A DNA stretch of 64,000 nt from Pseudomonas oleovorans subsp. oleovorans (GCF_002197815.1 NZ_NIUB01000003.1:141502-205501); one strand, 5' to 3'; counted from the stretch's first letter, positions 9,072-22,858 are shown. Notes: a model not told the origin generated them from the letters alone. A program made the numbers and translations.

Positions 9072-9250
9072 CGAGGCAGGTCTCCTGGCTCACGGCTTGC
9101 GCTACGCGCATCCCTTCACCTTCCCGCCGGTTGGCAGTGGTCTAACGAAGGGCATAACCGTTTACAGTTGCGGGGGCAGCCAGGGCATCGACCCTGTTCC
9201 CTCTTAGCTCCCCGGCGCCATGCCGGGAAGAACCTCGAAAGCGAGAAGGC
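9072..9250 (-). promoter_or_regulatory. Cobalamin riboswitch upstream of cobW
   Basis: Read on the minus strand the region shows the conserved AdoCbl-riboswitch blocks in order: GAGGGAACAGGG, GCTGCCCCCGCAACTGTAA, GCCAACCGGCGGGAAGG, and the closing B12-box part GAGCCAGGAGACCTGCC. It ends about 110 bases before the cobW ATG, so coenzyme B12 is expected to shut off cobW and the genes behind it. The outer P1 boundaries are approximate. Confidence 0.9.
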
Positions 9251-9338
9251 TACGCAGGCCGCAGCGGCCGGTCAATCGCGGTTGACCGTTGGCAGGTGCC
9301 ATGATGAGCTACGCCACCGCACAGCCCGAACATCACTC

Positions 9339-9776
9339 ATGTTGCCGACCCCCTCAGATCGCCTATCCGCCTCAACGACACTGGTCGTCGCCGGGTTGGG
9401 GTGCCGCCGTGGCTGCAGCCAGGACGAGCTGCTCGACCTGCTTATCCACAGCCTGGCTTTGCATGAGTTGACGGTGAACAACCTCGCCGCCCTGGCCAGC
9501 ATCGCTCACAAGCGCGACGAAGCCGGCCTGCACGGCCTGGCCGAGCACCTAGCTCTGGAGCTGGTGTTCTTCGCACCCGAGCAACTGAGCACCTATCAAG
9601 CCATGACCGCCGGCAGTGCATTGACTCAAGCAGCCACAGGCAGTCCCGCCGTAGCGGAGCCTTGTGCCTTGGCATTGGCAGCGCGCCTGGGCACATCGCC
9701 CTGCCTGCTCGGAGAGAAAACCCGCAGCGCCAGCGCCACCTGTGCACTGGCCACCTTCGATAGAGAACCTGCATGA
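9339..9776 (+). CDS. cobE: Cobalamin biosynthesis protein CobE
   Basis: A 145-residue protein of the CobE/CbiG C-terminal family. The sequence VVAGLGCRRGCSQDELLDLL near residues 15-35 is the family signature, followed by ALASIAHKRDEAGL and, at the end, CALALAARLG. It acts in the aerobic ring-contraction part of the B12 pathway; its exact role is not settled. It diverges from cobW, so the riboswitch does not lie in its own transcript. The ATG at 9339 is the nearest in-frame start before the family similarity. The stop overlaps the cobM start (ATGA), indicating translational coupling. Confidence 0.82.
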   Translation: MLPTPSDRLSASTTLVVAGLGCRRGCSQDELLDLLIHSLALHELTVNNLAALASIAHKRDEAGLHGLAEHLALELVFFAPEQLSTYQAMTAGSALTQAATGSPAVAEPCALALAARLGTSPCLLGEKTRSASATCALATFDREPA

Positions 9777-10528
9777 CTGTCTACTTTATCGGTGCCGGCC
9801 CCGGCGATCCTGAACTGATCACCGTCAAGGGTCAGCGACTTATCCACAGCTGCCCGGTGATTCTCTATGCCGGCTCGCTGGTGCCCGAAGCCGTGCTGCA
9901 GGGTCACAGCGCCGAGCAGGTAGTCAACACCGCCGAGCTGCACCTGGGCGAGATCATCACGCTGCTACGCCAGGCCCATGAACGCGGCCTGGACGTGGCC
10001 CGCGTGCACTCGGGCGACCCGTCGCTATACGGCGCCATTGGCGAACAGATTCGCGAACTGCGCACGCTCGGCATTCCCTTCGAGATCATTCCCGGCGTTA
10101 CCGCCACCGCTGCCTGTGCGGCGTTGCTGGAATCCGAGCTGACCCTACCCGGCATTGCTCAGACGGTGATCCTCACCCGCTACGGCACCACCTCGCCGAT
10201 GCCCGAGGGCGAGCAACTGCACGACCTGGCGCGACACCGCGCAACCCTGGCCATCCACCTCGGTGTGCGCCATCTACCGGCCATCGTCGAAGAACTGCTG
10301 CCGCACTATGGCGCCGACTGCCCCATCGCGGTTATCCACAGAGCGAGCTGGCCGGATCAGGACTGGGTGCTGGGCACACTGAGCGATATCGAAGAAAGGG
10401 TCGCCGCCAAAGACTTCCGCCGCACGGCGCTGATCCTGGTCGGCCGCGTGCTCGATCCAGGCGCCTTTGCGGAATCTGCGCTGTATGACGCAGCGCATCG
10501 GCACCTCTACCGCCCCGGCAGTGCCTGA
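9773..10528 (+). CDS. cobM: Precorrin-4 C11-methyltransferase CobM
   Basis: CobM uses S-adenosylmethionine to methylate C11 of precorrin-4, giving precorrin-5. The 251 residues are full length for the family. VYFIGAGPGDPELIT at the N-terminus is the SAM-binding loop. VARVHSGDPSLYGAI near residue 80 and EIIPGVTATAACAA near residue 104 are the other tetrapyrrole-methylase signatures, and LILVGRVL is near the C-terminus. It is coupled to cobE by a 4-bp overlap. Two perfect DnaA 9-mers (9840-9848 and 10332-10340) fall inside the gene. Confidence 0.95.
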   Translation: MTVYFIGAGPGDPELITVKGQRLIHSCPVILYAGSLVPEAVLQGHSAEQVVNTAELHLGEIITLLRQAHERGLDVARVHSGDPSLYGAIGEQIRELRTLGIPFEIIPGVTATAACAALLESELTLPGIAQTVILTRYGTTSPMPEGEQLHDLARHRATLAIHLGVRHLPAIVEELLPHYGADCPIAVIHRASWPDQDWVLGTLSDIEERVAAKDFRRTALILVGRVLDPGAFAESALYDAAHRHLYRPGSA

Positions 10529-10750
10529 ACCCTGGCGATAAACCGTACAAAGCGCTGAAAGCCTTTCTTCGTGCGGCTTTCAGAGCCTTATCAACAGCAT
10601 AGGAAGCGACTTATCCAATCACCCTGTGGATAGTGGGCGAGCTGGCGAGCACTTTCTGTACAACTGGCTGTAGAGCCCTATTTTCAAGGGTTTCAGCCAA
10701 CTGTCACTAGGATATCCACAGCTTGATCCACGCCAACTGTGAGCAACTGC
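10529..10750. other. Non-coding gap with weak hairpin and four DnaA-box-like sites
   Basis: CTGAAAGCC/GGCTTTCAG at 10555-10583 can form a hairpin after cobM, but no T tract follows. Four near-matches to the DnaA 9-mer lie within 132 bp: TTATCAACA (10589), TTATCCAAT (10611), TGTGGATAG (10625) and ATATCCACA (10712). No open frame of interest is seen. Confidence 0.45.
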
Positions 10751-11313
10751 TCAGAGCTGTACTTCCACCCGTTTGATACCCAAGCCACGCAGCTCAACCA
10801 TCAACGCATCCAGACTGGTAAAGGTCTGCACCTGCTCGGCAGCGTCCACCAGAAAGAAGCTGCGCCCCGCATCCTTGTTGAAGAACACGATCCATTCGCT
10901 GGTATTGGCCGGGTTGACCATGACCTGGGTGTGGAACACCACGCCATCAGCCAACCGCTGTGGGATGCAAATAAAGTTTCATCCTAACGGGAACGATTTG
11001 CTGGGCTGGCTGGGAAGCTCACTGCCCGACCTGTACCTAAAGTCTCATCCTAATGCCTCGCAGCGGCCTTCAAATGGTCGGAAAACCCCGGAGCCATGCG
11101 AATAAAGTGTCATCCTTACCTGAAATCGTAAGTCGTTGATTTCTATTGTGACCTTGCTAATTTCCTCCCTGATTGCGGCCTTGCAGGCCGCAATCATTGG
11201 GGGTTCCAGGGGCGGACAAGGCCAGAACCCGATTGCTCGGGATGACACTTTATTTCTAAGGATGAAACTTTATTTGCATCCCACAACCGCTTGATCACGT
11301 CCTCACGCTTCAT
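10751..11313 (-). pseudogene. Small gene overlapping the glmS stop, split by a Tn7-like insertion
   Basis: Removing the 327-bp element and one 5-bp duplicate restores an uninterrupted 76-codon frame. Ten codons ([10 protein letters not shown]) come from 11313-11284 and 66 codons (ADGVVFHTQV to the stop) from 10951-10751. Its ATG overlaps the glmS TGA as ATGA, which points to translational coupling with glmS. The product is a small soluble protein with no motif I can name; it contains SEWIVFFNKDAGRSFFLVD. As it stands, the gene has lost its start and ribosome site, although a TTG at 10954 could give 67 residues. The exact in-frame reconstruction is the main evidence that this was a gene. Confidence 0.65.
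10959..11285. mobile_element. 327-bp Tn7-like mini-element (no transposase) at attTn7
   Basis: The element begins TGTGGGATGCAAATAAAGTT and ends in its reverse complement. It is flanked by 5-bp direct repeats ACCGC (10954-10958 and 11286-11290). Copies of AATAAAGTNTCATCCT lie at 10970-10985, 11036-11051 (diverged) and 11101-11116 in one orientation and, inverted, at 11239-11254 and 11259-11274. This resembles arrays of TnsB-binding sites. Tn7 itself starts TGTGGGCGGACA, makes 5-bp duplications and inserts about 25 bp past the glmS stop; here the end nearest glmS lies 25 bp past it. The interior has an 11-bp-stem hairpin (11171-11195) and no gene. Confidence 0.88.
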
Positions 11314-13160
11314 TCGACTGTCACGCTCTTGGCCAGATTACGCGGCTGGTCGACGTCGGTGCCCTTGAGTACGGCGACGTAGTACGACAATAGCTGCAGC
11401 GGCACGGTGTAGAGGATCGGCGCGAGCAGGTCGTGGATATGCGGCATGGCCACCACATGAGTGCCCTCGCCGTTGCTCATGCCGGCCTGCTGATCAGCGA
11501 AGACGATCAGTTCGCCACCCCGTGCACGCACTTCCTGCAGATTGGATTTGAGCTTTTCCAGCAGCTCGTTGTTCGGCGCGACTGTGACCACCGGCATGTC
11601 GGCATCCACCAGGGCCAGAGGACCGTGCTTGAGCTCGCCGGCCGGGTAGGCCTCGGCGTGGATGTAGGAGATTTCCTTGAGCTTGAGCGCGCCCTCCATG
11701 GCCACCGGATACTGCGCGCCACGGCCGAGGAACAGGCTATGGTGCTTCTCGGCGAACAGTTCGGAGATTTTCTCCACGGTCTTGTCCATGGCCAGGGCTT
11801 CGCCCAGACGGGTCGGCAGGCGACGCAGTTCGTCGACCAGTTGCGCTTCCAGCGCCTTGTCCAGGGTGCCGTGCACCTGGCCGAGGGACAGGGTCAGCAG
11901 CATCAGGCCGACCAGCTGGGTAGTGAAGGCCTTGGTCGAGGCCACACCGATTTCCGGGCCGGCCTGGGTCAGCAGGCACAGGTCGGATTCGCGTACCAGC
12001 GAGCTGGTGCCGACGTTACAGATCACCAGGCTGGCCAGGTAGCCGCCCTGCCCCGGCGCCTTCTCCTTGGCATTACGCAGCGCGGCCAGGGTGTCGGCGG
12101 TTTCGCCGGACTGCGAGACGCTGACGAACAGGGTGTCCGGCTGCACCACCACCTTGCGGTAACGGAATTCGCTGGCCACCTCGACCTGGCAGGGAATGCC
12201 AGCCAGCTCTTCCAACCAGTAACGGGCGACCATACCAGCGTGGTAGCTGGTACCGCAGGCAACGATCTGCACGTTCTTCACCTTGGCGAACAGCTCGGCC
12301 GCCTGCGCGCCGAAGGCCTGCACCAGTACATGATCGCTGCCCAGACGGCTTTCCAGGGTGCGTTGCACCACCTTCGGTTGCTCGTGGATTTCCTTGAGCA
12401 TGAAGTGGCGGTACTCGCCCTTGTCGGCGGCTTCGGCACCTTCGTGGTACTGCACGGCTTCACGCAGCACCGGCTGACCGGCGGCGTCCCAGATCTGCAC
12501 ACTGTCACGGCGGATTTCGGCGATATCGCCTTCTTCCAGATACATGAAACGGTCAGTGACCTGGCGCAGGGCCAACTGGTCGGAGGCGAGGAAGTTTTCC
12601 CCCAGACCGAGACCGATCACCAGCGGGCTGCCACTGCGCGCAGCGAGCAGACGATCCGGCTGTTTGGCACTGATCACGGCCAGGCCGTATGCGCCGTGCA
12701 GTTCCGGGATTGCAGCCTTGAGCGCGGCCGCAAGGTCGCCGAACTGCTGCAGCTTGTGCTCGAGCAGGTGGACGATGGTTTCGGTGTCGGTATCGGAGCT
12801 GAAGACATAGCCCAGGCCCTTGAGGCGCTCACGCAACTCTTCGTGGTTCTCGATGATGCCGTTATGTACTACCGCCAGCTCATGACCAGAAAAATGCGGG
12901 TGGGCGTTACGCTCGCTCGGCGCACCGTGGGTGGCCCAGCGAGTGTGGGCGATGCCCAGACGCCCGGCCAGCGGCTCGGCGTCCAGCGCGGCCTGCAGTT
13001 CGCTGACCTTGCCGACCCGGCGACGGCGATCCAGTGCACCCTGCTCGGTCAGCAGCGCTACACCGGCGCTGTCGTAACCGCGGTATTCCAGGCGCTTGAG
13101 GCCTTCGACCAGGACAGGGGTGATATTGCGCTCGGCGATGGCGCCTACGATTCCACACAT
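11310..13160 (-). CDS. glmS: Glutamine-fructose-6-phosphate aminotransferase (isomerizing) GlmS
   Basis: GlmS makes glucosamine-6-phosphate from fructose-6-phosphate and glutamine, the first step to UDP-GlcNAc for peptidoglycan and LPS. The N-terminal catalytic Cys follows the start Met ([12 protein letters not shown]), and the class II glutamine amidotransferase domain covers residues 2 to about 230. Two SIS sugar-isomerase domains follow, with ACGTSYHAG near residue 308, [14 protein letters not shown] near 355 and the C-terminal KSVTVE tail. The 3' end of glmS is the recognition site for Tn7-family TnsD, and a Tn7-like element sits just beyond it. glmR lies 10 bp upstream. Confidence 0.97.
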   Translation of the reverse strand: MCGIVGAIAERNITPVLVEGLKRLEYRGYDSAGVALLTEQGALDRRRRVGKVSELQAALDAEPLAGRLGIAHTRWATHGAPSERNAHPHFSGHELAVVHNGIIENHEELRERLKGLGYVFSSDTDTETIVHLLEHKLQQFGDLAAALKAAIPELHGAYGLAVISAKQPDRLLAARSGSPLVIGLGLGENFLASDQLALRQVTDRFMYLEEGDIAEIRRDSVQIWDAAGQPVLREAVQYHEGAEAADKGEYRHFMLKEIHEQPKVVQRTLESRLGSDHVLVQAFGAQAAELFAKVKNVQIVACGTSYHAGMVARYWLEELAGIPCQVEVASEFRYRKVVVQPDTLFVSVSQSGETADTLAALRNAKEKAPGQGGYLASLVICNVGTSSLVRESDLCLLTQAGPEIGVASTKAFTTQLVGLMLLTLSLGQVHGTLDKALEAQLVDELRRLPTRLGEALAMDKTVEKISELFAEKHHSLFLGRGAQYPVAMEGALKLKEISYIHAEAYPAGELKHGPLALVDADMPVVTVAPNNELLEKLKSNLQEVRARGGELIVFADQQAGMSNGEGTHVVAMPHIHDLLAPILYTVPLQLLSYYVAVLKGTDVDQPRNLAKSVTVE

Positions 13161-13170
13161 GGGGCTCTCC

Positions 13171-13941
13171 TTAGTTTTCCAGCGGCGCGAGGATCAGCTG
13201 GATGCCACGCGCGCGTATCTGTTCGGCGGCCTGGGTATCCAGGCGCTCGTCGGTAATCAGGGTGTGGAGGCTGCTCCAGGGCAGTTCCAGATTGGGAATG
13301 CGCCGGCCGATCTTGTCGCTCTCGACCATGACGATGACTTCGCGAGCCACCTCGGCCATCACCCGCGACAGACCGAGCAGCTCGTTGAAGGTGGTGGTAC
13401 CACGCTCCAGGTCGATGCCGTCGGCGCCAATGAACAGTTGGTCGAAGTCGTAAGAACGCAGCACCTGTTCGGCCACCTGGCCCTGGAAGGATTCCGAGTG
13501 CGGATCCCAGGTACCGCCGGTCATCAGCAGCACCGGCTCGTGTTCGAGTTCGCGCAGGGCGTTGGCCACATTGAGCGAGTTGGTCATCACCACCAGCCCG
13601 GGCTTGTAGCCAAGCTGCGGGATCATCGCCGCCGTGGTGGTGCCGCTGTCGATGATGATGCGTGCGTGTTCGCGGATGCGCGCCACGCCGGCACGGGCAA
13701 TCGCCTGCTTGTAGGGAGAAATGGGCTGCGTCGGCTCGCTGATCAGCTCCTGCGGCACCGGCACCGCGCCGCCGTAGCGACGCAGCAGCAGGCCGTTCTT
13801 TTCAAGAGCGGCGAGATCCTTGCGAATGGTCACTTCGCTGGTGGCGAAGTGCTGGGCCAGGGCGTCCACGCTCACTTCGCCCTGCTCGGCGAGCAAGGCG
13901 AGGATGGTGTGACGACGTTGCGGCGTGTTGCGCTTCGACAT
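13171..13941 (-). CDS. glmR: DeoR-family transcriptional regulator next to glmS (GlmR)
   Basis: A 256-residue DeoR-type repressor. The N-terminal winged helix-turn-helix (residues 5-55) reads [20 protein letters not shown] through [17 protein letters not shown]. The C-terminal DeoRC sugar-phosphate-binding domain contains [16 protein letters not shown] near residue 92 and [16 protein letters not shown] near residue 168. The position directly before glmS is the usual one for GlmR in Pseudomonas, where it controls glmS according to amino-sugar phosphates. The 10-bp spacing suggests co-transcription with glmS. Confidence 0.88.
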   Translation of the reverse strand: MSKRNTPQRRHTILALLAEQGEVSVDALAQHFATSEVTIRKDLAALEKNGLLLRRYGGAVPVPQELISEPTQPISPYKQAIARAGVARIREHARIIIDSGTTTAAMIPQLGYKPGLVVMTNSLNVANALRELEHEPVLLMTGGTWDPHSESFQGQVAEQVLRSYDFDQLFIGADGIDLERGTTTFNELLGLSRVMAEVAREVIVMVESDKIGRRIPNLELPWSSLHTLITDERLDTQAAEQIRARGIQLILAPLEN

Positions 13942-13948
13942 GCTTAAG

Positions 13949-13961
13949 TTTCGATTCGAAA
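13949..13961. promoter_or_regulatory. Palindrome just upstream of glmR, possible operator
   Basis: TTTCGATTCGAAA is a perfect inverted repeat 8 bp before the glmR ATG, in the short AT-rich gap to the LysE gene. DeoR-type regulators commonly bind their own upstream region; assignment to GlmR is inference. Confidence 0.35.
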
Positions 13962-14014
13962 GATAATGGCGCGAATCAAAACATATGATCGAAAAGCCCG
14001 CAAGCGTCCGTCGA

Positions 14015-14626
14015 TCAGTTCAATGTCAGTTTGACCCCGAAGCCGACCAGGCACAGCCCCGCCAGCTTCTCGAGACCACGGGCGATACGCGGGTTGGAGC
14101 GCATGCGCTCGGCGAGAAAGTGCGTCAGCAGTACGACGAGCAAGCCGTAGAGAAAGGTCAGCGCCATGATGGTCACGGCCATGAAACCGAACGTAATCAA
14201 GCCCTGATGCCGCTGCGGATCGATGAACAGCGGGAAGAAGGCAATATAGAAAATGATGGCCTTGGGGTTGAAGACCGTGATCACCAGGGTTTGCCAGAGG
14301 TACTGGCGCGGCTTGATCTCCAGTGTCGGCGCCGCCCCCGGCTTGGCCAGGATCATGCGCAGGCCGAGGTAGACCAGATAGCCGGCGCCAAGCCATTGCA
14401 CCAGATGGAAGGCTGCCGGATAGGCCTTGAGTAGCGCGGCGACACCGGCTACCGCCAACCACAGCAACACTTGATCACCAAAGATGATGCCGAAAGTCGA
14501 GGCCAGACCACCGCGAATGCCGCCCTTGCCCGTGGAGAGAATCAAGGCCAGGTTACCCGGCCCGGGAATGGCCAGAAGAATGATGAAGGCCACCACGAAG
14601 GCAGCGTAATCCGTCACACCGAGCAT
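14015..14626 (-). CDS. LysE/RhtB-family exporter
   Basis: A 203-residue inner-membrane protein of the LysE translocator family, which exports amino acids or homoserine lactone-like compounds. About six hydrophobic helices are visible, with the family signature LLAIPGPGNLALIL at residues 17-30 and the internal block VFNPKAIIFYIAFFPLFIDP near residues 118-137. It lies between glmR and glmU on the same strand. The substrate cannot be predicted. Confidence 0.87.
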   Translation of the reverse strand: MLGVTDYAAFVVAFIILLAIPGPGNLALILSTGKGGIRGGLASTFGIIFGDQVLLWLAVAGVAALLKAYPAAFHLVQWLGAGYLVYLGLRMILAKPGAAPTLEIKPRQYLWQTLVITVFNPKAIIFYIAFFPLFIDPQRHQGLITFGFMAVTIMALTFLYGLLVVLLTHFLAERMRSNPRIARGLEKLAGLCLVGFGVKLTLN

Positions 14627-14682
14627 ACAGGACTGTCTCCGGCAGGTTATCCACAGGCCCGGTCACCCAGACCCGATCGGGT

Positions 14683-16041
14683 TCACTTCTTGGTGGGGCG
14701 CTTCCAGCCTTCTATATTGCGCTGCTTGGCCCGACCCACTGCCAGCATATCGGCCGGCACATCGCTGGTCACTACCGAACCGGCACCCGTGGTCGCACGG
14801 TCGCCCAGCGTGACAGGCGCCACAAGGGCACTGTTGGAGCCGATGAATACGTCCTCGCCCATAATGGTGCGGAACTTGTTGGCACCGTCGTAGTTACAGG
14901 TGATAGTGCCGGCGCCGATATTGCTGCGCGCACCGATCTCGGCATCGCCCAGATAGCTCAGGTGGCCGGCCTTGGCGCCCTGCCCCAGCACGGCGTTCTT
15001 CAGCTCGACGAAGTTACCCACATGAGCCTTGGCGCCCAGTTTGGTGCCGGGACGCAGGCGGGCGAACGGACCACAGTCGGCGCCCTCGCCCATCTCGGCA
15101 CCTTCCAGGTGGCTGTTGGCCTTGACGATGGCGCCCTTGCGCAGCACCGAGTCCTTGATCACGCAGTTGGGGCCGATCTGCACATCGTCCTCGATCACCA
15201 CCTTGCCTTCGAGGATGACGTTGATGTCGATGGTCACGTCGCGGCCAATGCTGACTTCGCCACGCACATCGAAACGATGCGGATCGCGCAGGGTGACGCC
15301 CTGAGCCATCAGGCGACGAGCCACACGCTGCTGGTAATGGCATTCGAGCTGCGCGAGCTGAATGCGGTCATTGGCACCCAGCACTTCCATCTCGTCGGCG
15401 GCACGCTCGGTGGCCACGGTCAGGCCATCGGCAACGGCCATGGCGATCACGTCGGTCAGGTAGTACTCGCCCTGGGCGTTGCTGTTGGACAGACGCCCCA
15501 GCCAGTCGGCCAGGCGCTTGCCCGGTACGGCGAGGATGCCGGTATTGCCTTCGCGGATCTGCCGCTGCGCGTCGCTGGCGTCCTTGTGCTCGACGATGGC
15601 CTGCACCACGCCGGCCTCATCACGGACGATACGGCCGTAACCGGTCGGGTCAGCCAGCTCGACGGTGAGCAGGCCCAACTGATCATCGCTGACCAGGGCC
15701 AGCAGGCGCTGCAGGGTGGCAGGCTCGATTAGCGGCACGTCGCCATAGAGAATCAGCACGCGCTCGGCGCTGAGCTGTGGCAGAGCCTGAGCCACGGCAT
15801 GGCCGGTACCCAGCTGCTCGGCCTGGATGACGAAATTCAGGTCATCGGCGGCCAGGCGCTCGCGCACGGTGTCGGCGCCATGCCCGATCACCACCTGGAT
15901 GCTCTGCGGCTGCAGGCTGCGTGCGGTGTCGATGACATGCCCGAGCATGGGTTTGTCGGCGACCGGGTGCAGTACCTTGGGCAGCGCCGAACGCATGCGC
16001 GTGCCCTGGCCAGCGGCAAGAATGACGATATCCAGACTCAT
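14683..16041 (-). CDS. glmU: Bifunctional UDP-GlcNAc pyrophosphorylase / glucosamine-1-P acetyltransferase GlmU
   Basis: GlmU performs the last two steps to UDP-N-acetylglucosamine. The N-terminal uridylyltransferase has [19 protein letters not shown] at residues 8-26. The C-terminal left-handed beta-helix starts near residue 230 and shows repeated hexapeptides such as [12 protein letters not shown] and [12 protein letters not shown]. The 452 residues are the normal length. I start at ATG 16041 (AAGGAG eight bases upstream) rather than an in-frame start seven codons earlier. It shares a strand with glmS and acts in the same pathway. Confidence 0.97.
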   Translation of the reverse strand: MSLDIVILAAGQGTRMRSALPKVLHPVADKPMLGHVIDTARSLQPQSIQVVIGHGADTVRERLAADDLNFVIQAEQLGTGHAVAQALPQLSAERVLILYGDVPLIEPATLQRLLALVSDDQLGLLTVELADPTGYGRIVRDEAGVVQAIVEHKDASDAQRQIREGNTGILAVPGKRLADWLGRLSNSNAQGEYYLTDVIAMAVADGLTVATERAADEMEVLGANDRIQLAQLECHYQQRVARRLMAQGVTLRDPHRFDVRGEVSIGRDVTIDINVILEGKVVIEDDVQIGPNCVIKDSVLRKGAIVKANSHLEGAEMGEGADCGPFARLRPGTKLGAKAHVGNFVELKNAVLGQGAKAGHLSYLGDAEIGARSNIGAGTITCNYDGANKFRTIMGEDVFIGSNSALVAPVTLGDRATTGAGSVVTSDVPADMLAVGRAKQRNIEGWKRPTKK

Positions 16042-16113
16042 AGAAAGCTCCTTGCTGGGCAAGAGTTGGCCGCGGCCAGAGGGCCGCGCGAAGAAAGCGC
16101 TATTTTGCCAGAA

Positions 16114-16147
16114 ACGTAAAGGGGCGACCTAAGTCGCCCCTTTACGT
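16114..16147 (-). terminator. Terminator of the atp operon
   Basis: ACGTAAAGGGGCGAC and GTCGCCCCTTTACGT form a perfect 15-bp stem with a four-base loop, 18 bp past the atpC stop. No long T tract follows on the minus strand. It separates atpC from glmU. Confidence 0.8.
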
Positions 16148-16164
16148 GATACCGCGATACGCGA

Positions 16165-16599
16165 TCAGCGGATGCGGCCGCCGAACTTCTTGCGCATTTC
16201 TTCGATGGTGCGCAGCTGGGCAGCTGCCTCGGCCAGGCGTGCTGCCGCACTGCCGTAGTCGAACTCGGTGCCCTTTTCGCTCAGCGCCTTCTCGGCCGCC
16301 TTGCGCGCCTCGATGGCGGCGGCTTCATCCAGGTCGCCGGCGCGAACAGCGGTGTCGGCAAGTACCTTCACCATGCTCGGCTGAACCTCCAGGAAGCCAC
16401 CGGAGATGTAGAACACCTCCTCGGTGCCACCCTGCTTGATCACTCGCACCGGACCCGGCTTGAGATCGGTCAGCAGCGGGGTGTGGCCCGGCAGGATACC
16501 CAGGTCACCGAGGTGACCGTGGGCGATGACCATTTCCACCAGCCCCGAGAACAGCTCTTCTTCCGCACTGACGATATCGCAGTGGACTGACATAGCCAT
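16165..16599 (-). CDS. atpC: ATP synthase epsilon subunit
   Basis: The epsilon subunit of F1 sits on the central stalk and restrains ATP hydrolysis. The 144 residues start [19 protein letters not shown], the family N-terminus, with the [17 protein letters not shown] beta-sandwich signature near residue 36 and an alpha-helical C-terminus ending KKFGGRIR. I start at ATG 16599; the longer frame adds unrelated leader residues. It is the last gene of the atp operon. Confidence 0.95.
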   Translation of the reverse strand: MAMSVHCDIVSAEEELFSGLVEMVIAHGHLGDLGILPGHTPLLTDLKPGPVRVIKQGGTEEVFYISGGFLEVQPSMVKVLADTAVRAGDLDEAAAIEARKAAEKALSEKGTEFDYGSAAARLAEAAAQLRTIEEMRKKFGGRIR

Positions 16600-16678
16600 A
16601 ACAATGCCTCGGTTGAGAGGCCGGATCGGGCTGCTGCCCGCTCCGGCGCGGACGCCCTCTGGAGGGCGCACCCATTAC

Positions 16679-18076
<1,398 letters not shown>

Positions 18077-18104
18077 TCAACTGTTCTAAACAGTTGAACC
18101 GTTC

Positions 18105-18968
18105 TTAAACCGCGGCAGCGCCGCCGACGATTTCCGAAATTTCCTGGGTGATCGCTGCCTGACGCGCCTTGTTGTAAACCAGCTGCAGGTCTTTGATGAG
18201 ATCACCGGCGTTATCGGTTGCGTTCTTCATCGCGATCATCCGCGCAGCCTGTTCGCACGCGCTGTTCTCGACCACGGACTGATAGACCTGCGACTCGATG
18301 TAGCGTACCAACAGGGCATCCAGCAGTTGCTGGGCATCCGGCTCGTACACGTAGTCCCACATACCTTTCTGTACACCCTGCGCATCGCTGGCGGCCAGCG
18401 GCAGCAACTGCTGCACTTCCGGCTTCTGCGTCATGGTGTTGACGAACTTGTTCGACACCAGATACAGGCGGTCGATACGACCCTCGGCGTAGGCATCCAG
18501 CACGACCTTGACGCTACCGATCAGGTCGTTGATGGACGGTTCTTCACCCAGCTTGCTAATGGCGGCAACCACGTTGCCCCCGTTGCTGCGGAAGAAGCTC
18601 GCGCCCTTGCTGCCTACCACGCAGAAATCGGCCTCGACCTTCTGGTCGCGCCATTCCTTCAGGCTTTTCAACAACGCCTTGAACAGGTTGATGTTCAAGC
18701 CACCGCACAGACCACGATCCGAAGTCACCACGATATAACCGACGCGCTTTACATCACGCTCCACCATAAACGAGTGGCGGTATTCCGGGTTCGCGTTGGC
18801 CAGGTGACCAATCACCTGACGAATACGCTCGGCGTAGGGGCGACCGGCAGCCATGCGCTGTTGAGCCTTGCGCATTTTGCTGACCGCCACTTTTTCCATG
18901 GCGCTGGTGATCTTTTGCGTGCTTTTGATGCTCGCAATCTTGCTGCGAATCTCTTTTGCGCCTGCCAT
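18105..18968 (-). CDS. atpG: ATP synthase gamma subunit
   Basis: The rotating central-stalk subunit of F1, 287 residues. The N-terminal helix [21 protein letters not shown] and the C-terminal helix with [17 protein letters not shown] and [20 protein letters not shown] form the coiled coil that turns inside the alpha3beta3 ring. [10 protein letters not shown] near residue 83 is a conserved family block. It lies between atpA and atpD. Confidence 0.97.
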   Translation of the reverse strand: MAGAKEIRSKIASIKSTQKITSAMEKVAVSKMRKAQQRMAAGRPYAERIRQVIGHLANANPEYRHSFMVERDVKRVGYIVVTSDRGLCGGLNINLFKALLKSLKEWRDQKVEADFCVVGSKGASFFRSNGGNVVAAISKLGEEPSINDLIGSVKVVLDAYAEGRIDRLYLVSNKFVNTMTQKPEVQQLLPLAASDAQGVQKGMWDYVYEPDAQQLLDALLVRYIESQVYQSVVENSACEQAARMIAMKNATDNAGDLIKDLQLVYNKARQAAITQEISEIVGGAAAV

Positions 18969-19016
18969 TTCACACCTTTTGGTTCAAGCAGGCGGGGGCC
19001 GAAGCCCCCGCTGCGG

Positions 19017-20561
<1,545 letters not shown>

Positions 20562-20576
20562 GCCAGTTCCCTCAAA

Positions 20577-21113
20577 TCAGGATTTCAACGCTTCGGCCAG
20601 CTTGTTCAGCTTGCCGCGGACCGAACCGTCGATGACCAGGTCACCTGCACGAATGACAACGCCGCCGATCAGGGCGGGATTGACCACGGGCTTGGGCTGG
20701 ACGGTGCGATCGAGCCGCTTGGAAAGGGCGGCAGCCAGAGTTTGCAATTGTTCGGCATTAAGCTCGAAAGCCGACTCGACCTCAACATCGAGGGCGCGTT
20801 CGGCTTCAGCCTTCAGCACGGCAAATTGTTCGCGTACCACCGGCAACAGCGACAGTCGGTCGTTGCTGCCCAGCGAACGCAGGAAGTTGCTGAACGAAGC
20901 GTCGATGTGACCGGCACAAATCTGCACCAGTACATTGACTTTCTGCTCATCGGTCAACGCCGGGTTGACCAACTGCTGAGCCACGGCCGGCGTCTGAACG
21001 GCAGCTGCCGACAACGACAGCATGTTCAGCCAGGCATCGGCCTGCTGTGCAGCACTGGCAAACTCAAACGCAGCTTTCGCGTAGGGCCGAGCGAGCGTGT
21101 TGGTATTGATCAT
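20577..21113 (-). CDS. atpH: ATP synthase delta subunit
   Basis: The delta subunit, 178 residues, links the peripheral stalk to the top of F1. The N-terminus LARPYAKAAFEFA is the family signature, and the C-terminal block LIGGVVIRAGDLVIDGSVRGKL is the conserved OSCP/delta motif. It lies between atpF and atpA with short spacing. Confidence 0.97.
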   Translation of the reverse strand: MINTNTLARPYAKAAFEFASAAQQADAWLNMLSLSAAAVQTPAVAQQLVNPALTDEQKVNVLVQICAGHIDASFSNFLRSLGSNDRLSLLPVVREQFAVLKAEAERALDVEVESAFELNAEQLQTLAAALSKRLDRTVQPKPVVNPALIGGVVIRAGDLVIDGSVRGKLNKLAEALKS

Positions 21114-21125
21114 CGCGAGCCTCGC

Positions 21126-21596
21126 TTAGAGTTGAGAGGCCAGTTTTGCGACCAGATCGTTGTGCGCAGCGCCGTCCACGGTGGACTGCAGGATCTGCTC
21201 GGCGCCTGCAACGGCCAGAGCCGCTACCTGTGCACGCAGTTGATCCTTGGCACGATTCACTTCCAGATCGATTTCGGCTTTGGCGCCAGCGATCAGCTTT
21301 TCACCTTCGGAGCGGGCCTGAGCCTTGGCTTCTTCGACGATTGCGTTGGCGGTCTTGTTCGCCCGGTCGAGAATCTCGGCAGCTTGCTCTTTGGTTTCAC
21401 GAAGCATCTGGGCAGCGCGTTCCTGGGCCAACTGCAGATCGCGCTCGGCGCGCCCGGCAGCATCCAGACCTTCTGCGATTTTCTTCTGGCGTTCCTGCAT
21501 GGCCTGCGTCAGCGGCGGCCATACGAACTTCATGCAGAACCAGACGAAAATAGCGAAGGCAATCGTTTGACCGAACAGGGTCAGGTTAATGTTCAC
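21126..21596 (-). CDS. atpF: ATP synthase F0 subunit b
   Basis: The peripheral-stalk subunit b, 156 residues. A single N-terminal membrane helix (residues 5-27, [21 protein letters not shown]) is followed by a long charged helix rich in A, E, K and R, which dimerises as a coiled coil and contacts delta. Length and layout are normal. Confidence 0.96.
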   Translation of the reverse strand: MNINLTLFGQTIAFAIFVWFCMKFVWPPLTQAMQERQKKIAEGLDAAGRAERDLQLAQERAAQMLRETKEQAAEILDRANKTANAIVEEAKAQARSEGEKLIAGAKAEIDLEVNRAKDQLRAQVAALAVAGAEQILQSTVDGAAHNDLVAKLASQL

Positions 21597-21685
21597 AGCG
21601 ATTTACCTCGTGCTATCTCGTTGTTTCCCGGGTGCTGAAGCCTAACCGGCAGGGCAACGCCCTGCCGCTCGGACGGGTCAGCGAA

Positions 21686-21961
<276 letters not shown>

Positions 21962-21997
21962 TCAAGTTTGCTAAGGGTTTACGGTCGCTTTCGCGTC

Positions 21998-22858
<861 letters not shown>

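Noticed and set aside
8310..9776. A 488-codon plus-strand frame covering cobW, the riboswitch and cobE
   Set aside because: Its first two thirds are antisense to cobW and to the riboswitch; only the end from 9339 is the real cobE.
10959..11285. The attTn7 element as an engineered mini-Tn7 insertion
   Set aside because: The ends differ from Tn7 beyond the first six bases, the element carries no marker, and its interior is unlike known vectors.
10952..11291. An 8-bp duplication (CAACCGCT) instead of 5 bp for the mini-element
   Set aside because: It would leave an asymmetric extra base at one end; TGT...ACA ends with a 5-bp duplication give symmetric ends and match the Tn7 class.
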